NCBI RefSeq assembly: GCF_003610235.1
Contig: NZ_RAPR01000001.1
Coordinates: 7,006,001 to 7,070,000 of the forward strand
Reading direction: 5' to 3'
Length of the DNA stretch: 64,000 bases
From: Catellatospora citrea
GTDB taxonomy: Bacteria > Actinomycetota > Actinomycetes > Mycobacteriales > Micromonosporaceae
Every line of letters starts with the position of its first letter. The first letter of the stretch is position 1. The position numbers were made by a program, and so were the translations under genes. This document shows positions 49,100 to 57,488 of this stretch, piece by piece. The notes under the pieces were generated by a model. The model saw only the letters and a program-made list of their open reading frames with translations. It was not told the origin of the DNA and did not search any database.

Positions 49100-51070
49100 T
49101 CACGCCGAGGCGACGGCCTCGTCGTCGCTCCGCTGCCCGGAACGTCGCTGCGCACCTGGCAGCGCTGCCGCGCCCAGCGCGCTCTCCAGCTGCTCCCAAC
49201 GGGTGACCAAATCCGTGATCATAGCCATCATGACGTCGGGGAACGCGTACAGGAACGTCTGGTAACGGTAGTGGTCCAGGTAGTAGAGCTCCACGTCGCT
49301 CAGGGCGGTGACGGTGGCGGTGCGGGCGCTGAAGAACAGGTCGTGTGCTCCCAGCAGCGCGCCGCGGGTCATGGTCGTGCGCTCGTAGACGCCGCCGAAG
49401 TCGACCTCGACCTGCCCGCCGGCGATCAGGTAGATCCCGTGGGCGTCGTCGTCCTCGCGGCACACGGCCTCGCCGGGGGCGAAGGACAACTCGTCGAACA
49501 TCGAGGCCAGCGTCTCGAGTTCGGCGTCGACCAGCGGCGCGAACAGGCGCACCCCGTACGGGTCGACGCTGCCGCGCAGGCAGGCCACCCGTTCGCGCAG
49601 ATCGTGGTCGCTGATGTGGCTCATGCGCATACGCGCGAACCGTTTCATCCGGTCGATGTCGCGCCGCTGGCGGCGCGGCGTCTCCGCGCTCGGCGCGGTG
49701 TAGAGGGTGGTGTCGCCGCTGATGCGGGCGGCCTCGCGCAGGCCCGACTCGTACGCGCTGTGCACGCAGCCCCAGTGGTAGCCGTTGGTGGCCTCGCCCG
49801 CGAAGTGGAGCCGCCCGCCGACCGGTTCGGCGAGCACGCCGATGTCCTTGGGGGAGGCGTCGACGCCGATGCACGAATAGGAGCCGCGGGCGAACGGGTC
49901 GCCGGACCAGCCCGTACGGGAGACGTGCGCGGGGGCGGGGGCGTCGGGGCCGAAGATGTCCTGGACCACGGTGGCGCCGTAGTCGGCGACCTGCTCGTCG
50001 GACCAGGTCTCCAGCTCGCGGCCGAGCGAGCCGCCCAGCAGCATCACCAGGATCGGCTTGCCGTGCGACCGCCACATGCTGATCACGACGGTGGGATGGC
50101 GGTCGGTGTCGCGGCACAGGTAGCCGAAGGCGTACTGCTCCTGCGGCCAGAACGGCTCCGAGAAGTGCAGGGCGATCTTGTTGAGGGTGCCGAAGCCCAG
50201 CCGCGCGATCGCCGACTGCTTGGCTTCCGGCAGTGGCGGGTCGAAGGCCACGGCCCCGCTCTTGAGGACCCCGAGCGGCAGCGTGACCAGCAATTTGTCG
50301 GCCGTGAAGGCACCCCGGTCGGTGACGACCTGCACGGTCCCGTCGCCGGTCTCGATCCGCGTCACGACATGGTTCAGCCTGATGTCGAGGCCGTCGGCGA
50401 GGGCGTCCACGACGGACTGGTAGCCGCGGTGCAGGACGCTGTCGCCGTGGCCGTAGACCAGGTAGCCGTCCTCCCAGTGCTTGAGCGACAGCCGGTCGGC
50501 GTCCTCGGCGACGTCCTCGCGCAGCACCACGTTGAGGTGGTAACGCACGGCGTGCTCGTCTTCGGGACCGTAGCCGCGGGAGGCGAGGATCTGCCCGATG
50601 GCCTCGGCGAGGGAGGTGTCGGGGTGTCCGCGCCTGCGCGCCCGCTCGGCGCGCTGTTCGAGCTCGTGCAGCACGCCGTCGGCCAGCTCCAGGGTGCGGT
50701 TCTTCGCGGCCTGGCTGGTGATCCGCCGATCCGTGCCGAACAGGTCCAGATTGTCGAAGCCGCCGGTGTAGGAGCTGTCGCCGCCCACATAGCTGTAGGG
50801 GATCTCCAACCGTTCGACCAGCTCGGTGATCGGGTTGCCGTCGGTGCCGTGGATCCAGTGCGCGCCCAGGTCGACACCGTCGGCGTCGGTCCAGATGCGT
50901 CCGCCGACGCGGTCACGGGCCTCCAGAACCGTGACCGGGTGGCCGAGTCCCCGCAGCGCCTGCGCCGCAGCCAGCCCTGCGATCCCGGCCCCCACCACGA
51001 GAACACTGTCCAGACCCCGGCTTGCGGAACCGTCGGACGCAAGCAAGGAATGACCGGTTTGCTCAGACAT
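49100..51070 (-). CDS. FAD amine oxidase fused to a cyclic-nucleotide-binding domain
   Basis: A 656-residue fusion. Residues 20-470 are a flavin monoamine-oxidase-type enzyme: VLVVGAGIAGLAAAQALRGL, Glu50 of the ribose contact, DRVGGRIW, LDIRLNHVVTRIE, and the C-terminal FAD contact GRLHFAGEATNGYHWGCVHS. Residues about 525-640 are a CAP/cNMP-binding fold (FAPLVDAELETLASMFDELS, GIYLIAGGQVEVDFGGVYER, then ARTATVTAL at the phosphate-binding turn). It probably oxidises an amine or polyamine, with activity perhaps gated by a nucleotide. Start ATG 51070; the open frame further upstream crosses a repeat and the opposite frame of the next gene and is not real. Confidence 0.88.
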   Translation of the reverse strand: MSEQTGHSLLASDGSASRGLDSVLVVGAGIAGLAAAQALRGLGHPVTVLEARDRVGGRIWTDADGVDLGAHWIHGTDGNPITELVERLEIPYSYVGGDSSYTGGFDNLDLFGTDRRITSQAAKNRTLELADGVLHELEQRAERARRRGHPDTSLAEAIGQILASRGYGPEDEHAVRYHLNVVLREDVAEDADRLSLKHWEDGYLVYGHGDSVLHRGYQSVVDALADGLDIRLNHVVTRIETGDGTVQVVTDRGAFTADKLLVTLPLGVLKSGAVAFDPPLPEAKQSAIARLGFGTLNKIALHFSEPFWPQEQYAFGYLCRDTDRHPTVVISMWRSHGKPILVMLLGGSLGRELETWSDEQVADYGATVVQDIFGPDAPAPAHVSRTGWSGDPFARGSYSCIGVDASPKDIGVLAEPVGGRLHFAGEATNGYHWGCVHSAYESGLREAARISGDTTLYTAPSAETPRRQRRDIDRMKRFARMRMSHISDHDLRERVACLRGSVDPYGVRLFAPLVDAELETLASMFDELSFAPGEAVCREDDDAHGIYLIAGGQVEVDFGGVYERTTMTRGALLGAHDLFFSARTATVTALSDVELYYLDHYRYQTFLYAFPDVMMAMITDLVTRWEQLESALGAAALPGAQRRSGQRSDDEAVASA

Positions 51071-51138
51071 AAGAAGATTGTCAAGTACGCCGTGCCACCC
51101 CCGGAAGAGGCAGAAAAAGGGGCAGAACGCCCGGCGTG

Positions 51139-51223
51139 GCGACGATCTTGCGCGGACGGTGGGTGCGACACGGGCGAAAAGGGCAATAGGGCAACAGTTC
51201 GCGCAAGATCGTCGCGATCTTGG
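51139..51223 (-). repeat. Dispersed intergenic palindromic repeat, copy A
   Basis: About 85 bases bounded by GATCGTCGC-type palindromes. It shares with copy B (61344-61436, opposite orientation) the core GATCTTGCGCGAACTGTTGC, a TTGCCC block, and a closing CGCAAGATCGTCGC. The inner hairpin CAAGATCG-TCG-CGATCTTG lies at 51204-51222. Looks like a REP/BIME-type element; it lies just past the stop of the heparinase-like gene and could act as its terminator. Confidence 0.75.
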
Positions 51224-51243
51224 GTGCGCGCGGGGCGGGGGTG

Positions 51244-52911
51244 TTAGGTGAGGGTGAATACGAAACGGTGACTCGATTGGCCGGCGGGTGCGACGGTGGT
51301 GCAGGTCAGCCGGTATACGCTGTCGGGGCGTGCCTGGTGGTCGTGGGTCGTCTCCAGGGAGACGGACGTCTGCGGACAGTTGTGCGTGAGCGTGACCAGG
51401 CCGTCCCAGTCGGCCGAGCCGGTGGCGGGCACCGGTTCGCGGCGGCTGATGAACAGCTCCTCTAGGGGCAGGTCGCGCTCGGTGTCGATCTCGTCGGTCA
51501 GTTCGAGACGTCCGTGCGGCCACCACCGGAACCGCCGGATCAGTGACCGCAGGCCGGGCACGTCGTACGCCGAGGTCAGGTCGAGGTCGAAGCGGATCGT
51601 GTCGCCGTCGTCGTGGAAGAGCAGGACCTTCGCCGTCCGGTCCGCGCCCGGCAGCTGGACCTGGCCGTCGATGACGGGCACGGAGTGGCCGCGCGCCGAG
51701 GGGTGCAGGCGGTCGTAGCGATCGGGTCCGAAGTACCCGGCGGTGTACTCGCCCGCGCCGAGGTCGTCCAGCACGCTCTGGCCGCGGGTGTGCAGGACGA
51801 AATGGCCCAGGTCGTTGTGGTTGTGCGGCTCGTCGTTGTGGCCGCCCTTCGCGGCGAACGCGAACCGGCCCCGGTGGACCACCCAGGCCAGGTCGGGCAG
51901 GTGGCTGGTCGCCTCGGCAGTGGTCGCGGGCGTGCCGGGCCGGAACCAGGCCAGCGTGCGCGACAGGTGCCCCCACCGGTAGCAGTGGTCGTCGTGCAAC
52001 GACGGCACGACCCGCGCGGGCGGGGTGCCGAACCGTTCGGCCAGGCGGGTGAGCAGCCCGGCAGGCAGCCACGGCCGCTCGGAGGCGTCCGAGAACGGGG
52101 CGTACGCGCCGCCGCCCAGCGCCACCCGGTGCGGGAACGCCGCGATCTGGGCCACCTTCGCCGAGTCGAGCAGGTCCTCTCCGGTGTGCTCGCGCAGCGC
52201 CTCGGCGAAGTAGACGAAGTAGCCGAAGCCGTAGACCCAGTAGTCCACGCCTTCGGCGCAGCCGCCGTCGTCGCCGAATCCGGCCAGGTAGCGGTCCATG
52301 GCCCGGCGGCTGCGGTCGAGCATCGCGGCCAGCCGGGAGGTGTCGGCGGGGGAGCCGCCCAGCAGCGCCAGGGCCGCCATGCCGGTCGCCCCGGCGCACA
52401 CCGCCTCCCAGTTGTTGCCGAAGCCCTCCCAGTTCAGCGGCCGGTCGTCGGTGTAGGGCACGAAGACGCGGCGCTCCACTTCGGCGCGTACCCGGTCGGC
52501 GACGCGGCGGTCTAGCCGGTCGCCCAGCGCGGCCACGGTCTCGGCGAGGGTGTGCGCGGTCTCGGCGGCGAACAGGTCCAGGCACTGCTCCGGGCCGCGG
52601 TCCTGATCCGTGCTGTGGCGCACGTGCGCGGGCAGGGCCCAGGTGTACTCGTCGCAGACCGACCACAGGGTGTCGGCCAGCGGCCCGAGGTCGGTCTCCG
52701 GGGCGAGCAGCGCCTGGGCGGCGCGGGCGGCCAGCCGGGCGCGGCGGCGGAAGTAGCGCCGCTCGTACCGGATGCGGTTGCCCGTGTCGAAGTAGTCCCG
52801 GTAGGCGGAGAAGCCCAGCTCGGGCATCGCGTCGTCGGCGGCCGCGGCGCGGATGTCGCGCAGCAGCGAGGTCAGCTCGCCGGGCGGGCGGGGGAAGGCG
52901 CTGTCGGGCAT
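51244..52911 (-). CDS. Heparinase II/III-like polysaccharide lyase family protein
   Basis: A 555-residue protein with an N-terminal alpha-helical toroid (about 1-320; NWEGFGNNWEAVCAGATGMA, GGCAEGVDYWVYGFGYFVYF) and a C-terminal beta-sandwich of the heparinase II/III C-domain type (FAAKGGHNDEPHNHNDLGHF with candidate catalytic or metal His). These enzymes cleave uronic-acid-containing polysaccharides by beta-elimination or serve related roles. There is no signal peptide, so it may act on imported oligosaccharides. It follows the regulator gene after 13 bases, and its neighbours across the promoter (DUF2264, transporter) support uronide catabolism. Confidence 0.85.
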   Translation of the reverse strand: MPDSAFPRPPGELTSLLRDIRAAAADDAMPELGFSAYRDYFDTGNRIRYERRYFRRRARLAARAAQALLAPETDLGPLADTLWSVCDEYTWALPAHVRHSTDQDRGPEQCLDLFAAETAHTLAETVAALGDRLDRRVADRVRAEVERRVFVPYTDDRPLNWEGFGNNWEAVCAGATGMAALALLGGSPADTSRLAAMLDRSRRAMDRYLAGFGDDGGCAEGVDYWVYGFGYFVYFAEALREHTGEDLLDSAKVAQIAAFPHRVALGGGAYAPFSDASERPWLPAGLLTRLAERFGTPPARVVPSLHDDHCYRWGHLSRTLAWFRPGTPATTAEATSHLPDLAWVVHRGRFAFAAKGGHNDEPHNHNDLGHFVLHTRGQSVLDDLGAGEYTAGYFGPDRYDRLHPSARGHSVPVIDGQVQLPGADRTAKVLLFHDDGDTIRFDLDLTSAYDVPGLRSLIRRFRWWPHGRLELTDEIDTERDLPLEELFISRREPVPATGSADWDGLVTLTHNCPQTSVSLETTHDHQARPDSVYRLTCTTVAPAGQSSHRFVFTLT

Positions 52912-52924
52912 GGTCGCTCGGCCG

Positions 52925-54052
52925 TCAGGGGCGGGCGCCGCTGGAGTCGCGCACGATCAGCTGCGGGCTGATCAGCACCCGGTGCACGGGCCGCGCCGGG
53001 TCCTGGATGCGCTTGGACAGCAGCTGCATGGCGCTCTCGCCGATGGTGTACTTCGCCGGCCGGACCGCGCTCAGCGCGGGGTTGGCCAGGCCCGCGACCT
53101 CGTCGTCGAACGCGACCACGGCGAGGTCGCCCGGGACCCGGATGCCGCGTTCCTCGCACCGCGCGACCAGCGAGATCGCCTCCCGGTCGGAGTGTGCCAG
53201 CAGCGCGGTCGTGCCGCTGGCGGTCCACGCGTCGATGCCGCGGTCGATCTCGGCGTCCCACCGGGGGTCGCGGTGATCGGGGCTGATCAGTTCCGGGGCG
53301 TCGAGTTCGAGGCCGATCGCGGCGGCCGTCTGCTGCCAGCCGCGCCGCACCGCGGGGGTGTGCGGGCTGCTGGCCGAGGCCAGGAAGCCGACCCGGCGAT
53401 GCCCGCGCGCGGCCAGGTGCCGCACCGCCAGGCTCGCGCCGAACGCGTGGTCGGTGGAGACGGACTCGACGTGCTCCTGATACAGGCCGACGGTGGCGGT
53501 GCGCTCGACGAACACCACCGGGATGTCTAGCCCGGCCAGCCAGTCGATGAGCTGCGCGGCCTCATCGCCGATGGTGGGCGGTGCGATGAGCAGGCCCTGG
53601 ATGCCGGCGGTCTCCAGCAGCCAGGCGGTCTGGCGGCGCACGTCGGCGACGTCGTCATAGGAGGATCCGCGCAGCACGATGCGGACTCCGGCGTCGGGCG
53701 CGGCGTCGCGGGCCCCGCGGACGATCTCCGGCCAGTAGTAGTCCAGCGACGGCACGACCATGCCGACGGCAGGCAGCGACGCCTCGTCGGCGCCGGTGGA
53801 CCGGCCCGGTTCCGCGATGGCGACGCTGAACGGGGGCTGCCCGTCGCCGTTGCGGGGCAGCCGGATGCCGCCGTGGACGCGTTCGATCGCGCCCTCGTCG
53901 GCGAGCTGGGCGATGTCGCGGCGCACGGTGACGGTGGTGACGCCCAGCGCGCGGGCGATCTCGCTGACCCGCAGCGTGCCGTGGGCGTGCAGGTCGGCCA
54001 GGAGCCGCTCGCGGCGCTGGTCCGGCAGCAGCGGTGGCTCGGACAGGGTCAC
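52925..54052 (-). CDS. DeoR-HTH / LacI-sensor hybrid regulator
   Basis: A 375-residue regulator. Residues about 8-65 are a DeoR-type winged helix (QRRERLLADLHAHGTLRVSE, GVTTVTVRRDIAQLADEGAI, ERVHGGIRL). Residues 95-375 are a LacI-type periplasmic-binding-fold sensor (VGMVVPSLDYYWPEIVRGAR, HVESVSTDHAFGASLAVRHL, GHRRVGFLAS, DLAVVAFDDEVAGLANPALS). Canonical LacI proteins carry a different HTH, and DeoR proteins a different sensor. GTG 54052 has GGAGG 7 bases upstream. It should bind a sugar and control both arms of this divergent locus; the repeated decamer at 54214-54346 is its likely site. Confidence 0.92.
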   Translation of the reverse strand: MTLSEPPLLPDQRRERLLADLHAHGTLRVSEIARALGVTTVTVRRDIAQLADEGAIERVHGGIRLPRNGDGQPPFSVAIAEPGRSTGADEASLPAVGMVVPSLDYYWPEIVRGARDAAPDAGVRIVLRGSSYDDVADVRRQTAWLLETAGIQGLLIAPPTIGDEAAQLIDWLAGLDIPVVFVERTATVGLYQEHVESVSTDHAFGASLAVRHLAARGHRRVGFLASASSPHTPAVRRGWQQTAAAIGLELDAPELISPDHRDPRWDAEIDRGIDAWTASGTTALLAHSDREAISLVARCEERGIRVPGDLAVVAFDDEVAGLANPALSAVRPAKYTIGESAMQLLSKRIQDPARPVHRVLISPQLIVRDSSGARP

Positions 54053-54213
54053 GGTCGTGCCTCCACGGTGGTGTCGCGCGCGTCGGGCTCGATTGTGCAC
54101 GGACGCATGGGGCGGCATGGCACGCGGCGGGCCGCCGTCCGGTCGGACCTGACCGGTCCGGACGGGCATCGACGGCGGCTTGCTCGCACCATCGTTCCCT
54201 CCCTCTCGCTTCA

Positions 54214-54346
54214 AACGAACATATTCGTTCACAAAGAAAAGGCCAGGTCTACGCGTTCCATGTTACAGCTTCGTAACGAGCACTTGTCGTGCAGTTTCCG
54301 GGCTGGTCTACTCATCGCACTGTTCGAACGAACATAAACAAACATA
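54214..54346. promoter_or_regulatory. Divergent promoter with three AAC(G/A)AACATA boxes
   Basis: The 330-base gap 54053-54382 holds no gene. AACGAACATA occurs at 54214-54223 as half of a perfect inverted repeat AACGAA-CATA-TTCGTT (54214-54229), again at 54327-54336, and as AACAAACATA at 54337-54346 in tandem. Between them GTTAC-N6-GTAAC (54262-54277) forms another inverted repeat. The region is conspicuously A+T-rich. Likely operators of the hybrid regulator. Confidence 0.65.
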
Positions 54347-54382
54347 TCAGCAAGGCTTTGGGAACCCGGGAGAGGCCACCGC

Positions 54383-55393
54383 ATGTACCGTCCGCAGGCA
54401 CTGCTCGTGATGCGGCCCGACACGTTCCGGATCCAATTCGGGCCCCAGGAGCTGCAACGGCTGCGGACGCTGGCCGACCTGGGCGATCCGATCTGGACCG
54501 ACGACCTCGACGACCCGCACACCCGGGCCCGGCTGGCCGACACCGACGTGCTGCTCACCTCGTGGGGCGCGCCCACCCTCACCCCGCAGCGGCTGGCCGC
54601 CGCGCCCCGGCTGCGGGCCGTGCTGCACTGCGCGGGCAGCGTCCGCAACCTCGTCTCCGACGAGATCTGGCGCCGCGGCATCCTCGTCACCAGCGCCGCC
54701 GAGGCCAACGCCACGCCGGTCGCCGAGTACACCCTCGCCGCGATCGTCTTCGCGGGCAAGAAGGCCCACGTGCTGGCCGCCGAATCGCGGCTGCGCCCGG
54801 CCGACTGGGACGACGTGCACCACCGCGAGGACCTGTCCAACTACGGCCGCACGATCGGCATCGTCGGCTTCTCCCGCATCGGCCGCCGCGTCGTCGAACG
54901 GCTGCAGACCCTCGACACCGCGCAGGTGCTCGTCACCGACCCGTACGCCGACCCCGTCGCCGTCGCCGCCGCCGGCGGCCGCCTCGTCGAACTGGACGAG
55001 CTGCTGACCCACGCCGACATCGTCTCGCTGCACCTGCCCGAACTGCCGCAGACCCGGCACGCGATCGGCGCCCGGGAGCTGGCCCTGCTGCCCGACGGCG
55101 CGACCGTCATCAACACCGCCCGCGGCGCCGTGCTCGACACCGCGGCGCTGGAGCGCGAATGCGCCACCGGGCGGCTCAACGCCATCCTCGACGTCACCGA
55201 CCCCGAGCCGCTGCCCGCCGGATCGCTGCTGGCCCAGCTGCCCAACGTCATGATCACCCCGCACATCGCCGGGTCGCTCGGCTCCGAGACGCGCCGGCTC
55301 AGCGCCCAGGCCCTCGACGAACTCGAACGCCTCGTCCACGGCCGACCCCCGCTCGACGCCGTCACCAGCGAAGCCTTGGAGGTGATCGCATGA
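54383..55393 (+). CDS. D-2-hydroxyacid dehydrogenase
   Basis: A 336-residue NAD-dependent enzyme of the phosphoglycerate/D-lactate dehydrogenase family. The nucleotide motif is GIVGFSRIGRRVVE, the catalytic Arg is in INTARGAVLD, Glu in VTDPEPLP and His in TPHIAGSLG. It reduces or oxidises a 2-keto/2-hydroxy acid. In this locus the acid may come from an unsaturated uronide, but this is inference. It leads the plus-strand operon, with an ATGA overlap to the DUF2264 gene. Confidence 0.9.
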   Translation: MYRPQALLVMRPDTFRIQFGPQELQRLRTLADLGDPIWTDDLDDPHTRARLADTDVLLTSWGAPTLTPQRLAAAPRLRAVLHCAGSVRNLVSDEIWRRGILVTSAAEANATPVAEYTLAAIVFAGKKAHVLAAESRLRPADWDDVHHREDLSNYGRTIGIVGFSRIGRRVVERLQTLDTAQVLVTDPYADPVAVAAAGGRLVELDELLTHADIVSLHLPELPQTRHAIGARELALLPDGATVINTARGAVLDTAALERECATGRLNAILDVTDPEPLPAGSLLAQLPNVMITPHIAGSLGSETRRLSAQALDELERLVHGRPPLDAVTSEALEVIA

Positions 55394-57462
55394 GCGAGCG
55401 AACCGGCAGTGCCGCCGCCGAGCGCGGCGAGCAGCAGGCGGGCATCTCGCCGTACACCGGCTGGACCCGCAGCGAATGGGCGGCGCTCGCCGACCACCTG
55501 CTCACCTCCGCCTGGCAGCACGCCTCACCCACCGGCGCGCTGATCACCCCGCCCGGCACGCCCGGCGGCTACGGCACCGCCGTCGACGGACTGGAAGGCT
55601 TCGCCCGCACGTTCCTGCTGGCCGGGTTCCGCATCGCCGGCGAGCACGGCCGCGACCCCCACCACCTGCTCGAACGCTACGCCGCGGGCATCGCCGCGGG
55701 CACCGACCCGCGCTCACCCGAACGCTGGACCACACCCCGCGAACACGGCCAGGCCAAGGTCGAAGCCGCGTCGATCGCGCTGATCCTCGACCTGACCCGG
55801 CCGTGGCTGTGGGACAACCTCGACCCGGGCGTACAGCAACGCGTCGTGGACTACCTCGCCCAGGTCGTCGGCGACCACACCTACCCCCAGACGAACTGGG
55901 TGTGGTTCCGCATCGTCGTCGAGCAGTTCCTCGCCTCCGTCGGCGGCCCCTGGTCGCCCGACGACATCGCCGCCGACCTGGCCACGCACGAGTCGTTCGC
56001 CCGCGACGGCGGCTGGTACTGCGACGGGCCCGAACGCAGCTACGACCACTACGCCGGCTGGGCCCTGCACCTGTACCCGATCCTGTGGAGCCGGATGACC
56101 GGCGCGCAGGCCCAGGCCGCACCGCTGCTGCCCGAGTACACCCGGCGCCTGGACCGCTACCTGCTCGACGCGGTGCGCCTGGTCGGCGCGGACGGCTCAC
56201 CGCTGATCCAGGGCCGCAGCCTCACCTACCGCTTCGCCGCCGCCGCCCCGTTCTGGGCCGGCGCGCTGGCGGGCACCGACGCGCTCGCACCCGGACTGCT
56301 GCGCCGCGCCGCGTCCGGGATCGTCAAGCACTTCACCGACCGGGGCGCGCCCGACGCCGACGGGCTGCTCAACCTCGGCTGGTTCCACCCCTGGCGGCGC
56401 ATCGCCCAGCGCTACTCCGGCACCGGCTCGCCCTACTGGGCGTCCAAGGGCCTGCTCGGGCTCGCCCTGCCCGCCGAGCACCCGGTGTGGACCGACGTCG
56501 AGCAGCCGCTGCCCGTCGAACAGGCCGACCAGCTCGCCGTCATCACCGCACCCGGCTGGGCGCTGTCGGCGACCGCCGCCGACGGCGTGGTGCGGGTCTA
56601 CAACCACGGCACCGACCACGCCCGACCCGGCGACCGCAGCACCGACTCCCCGCTGTACGCCCGGCTCGGCTACTCCACCGCGACCGCCCCGGCGATGGAC
56701 GACGACGGCTGGGACTGCCCGCTCGACCAGTCCGTGGTGCTGCTCGACGCGCACGGCGAAGCCACCCACCGCAGCGGCTTCACCACCCTGGACGTACAGC
56801 TGCTCGGCGGCGACGCGGCCGTGCTGGCCTCCCGCGCCCGCTGCCGCTGGGTCAAGCCGGACCGCAACGCCCCCGACCACGGCTCCGGCCTGCCCGGCGA
56901 CGCCGTCGACGCGGCCACCGTCACCACGGTGTCGGTCGTACGCGGCGCGTGGGAGGTGCGGCTCGTCCACGTCGACCCCGCCGGCGCACCCGGTTGGGAC
57001 CAGGTCACCGCGCTGCGCATCGGCGGCTGGCCGGTCCCCGCGACGGCCGCCGACGACCGGTCGCACCCGGTCGCCTCCCCGCAGCCAGGCCCGGTGCCCC
57101 GGCCCGCACCGCAGACCCCCGGCCGGCTCGTCGCCGAAGCCGTGGGCACGACGCTCACCTCGACCGCGGTGGGGCTGCACGGCCTCGACGTCGCCGGGGT
57201 GCACACCGTGCACGACGCCACCCCGCTGGCCGAACGCACCGCCATCCCCTGGCTGCAGGCCAGGCCCGGGCCGACCGCCTGGCACATCGCGGCGTTCGCG
57301 CTCAACGGCGGCGCATCCGCGCCGCTGGCCCAGATCTCGGGACCCGAGGACGCGCCGGTCGTCCGGGTCACGTGGCCCGACCAGGTCACCACGACGGCGG
57401 CGCTGCCCGCGCCGCCGACCGGCCCGCACCACCACGCACAGAACAGATCCTCCGCCGCGTGA
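55390..57462 (+). CDS. DUF2264 domain protein, probable carbohydrate-active enzyme
   Basis: A 690-residue protein. Residues about 20-370 match DUF2264: an (alpha/alpha)6-toroid-like region with HGQAKVEAASIALILDLTRP, NWVWFRIVVEQF, DGGWYCDGPERSYDHYAGWA and LIQGRSLTYRFAAAAPFWAG. The C-terminal 300 residues are beta-rich. DUF2264 proteins recur in loci for uronic-acid or rhamnogalacturonan breakdown, and some relatives are proposed glycoside hydrolases. No signal peptide, so it works in the cytoplasm. ATG 55390 overlaps the preceding stop. Catalytic residues not assignable by eye. Confidence 0.85.
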   Translation: MSERTGSAAAERGEQQAGISPYTGWTRSEWAALADHLLTSAWQHASPTGALITPPGTPGGYGTAVDGLEGFARTFLLAGFRIAGEHGRDPHHLLERYAAGIAAGTDPRSPERWTTPREHGQAKVEAASIALILDLTRPWLWDNLDPGVQQRVVDYLAQVVGDHTYPQTNWVWFRIVVEQFLASVGGPWSPDDIAADLATHESFARDGGWYCDGPERSYDHYAGWALHLYPILWSRMTGAQAQAAPLLPEYTRRLDRYLLDAVRLVGADGSPLIQGRSLTYRFAAAAPFWAGALAGTDALAPGLLRRAASGIVKHFTDRGAPDADGLLNLGWFHPWRRIAQRYSGTGSPYWASKGLLGLALPAEHPVWTDVEQPLPVEQADQLAVITAPGWALSATAADGVVRVYNHGTDHARPGDRSTDSPLYARLGYSTATAPAMDDDGWDCPLDQSVVLLDAHGEATHRSGFTTLDVQLLGGDAAVLASRARCRWVKPDRNAPDHGSGLPGDAVDAATVTTVSVVRGAWEVRLVHVDPAGAPGWDQVTALRIGGWPVPATAADDRSHPVASPQPGPVPRPAPQTPGRLVAEAVGTTLTSTAVGLHGLDVAGVHTVHDATPLAERTAIPWLQARPGPTAWHIAAFALNGGASAPLAQISGPEDAPVVRVTWPDQVTTTAALPAPPTGPHHHAQNRSSAA

Positions 57463-57488
57463 GCGGCCGTCCTTAGGAAGGAACGTTC

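Noticed and set aside
49100..52666. One uninterrupted minus-strand frame of about 1,190 codons spanning the amine oxidase and the heparinase-like gene
   Set aside because: Its upstream part is out of frame with the clearly coding heparinase-like protein, is Arg/Pro-rich and crosses a noncoding repeat. The oxidase has its own ATG at 51070.
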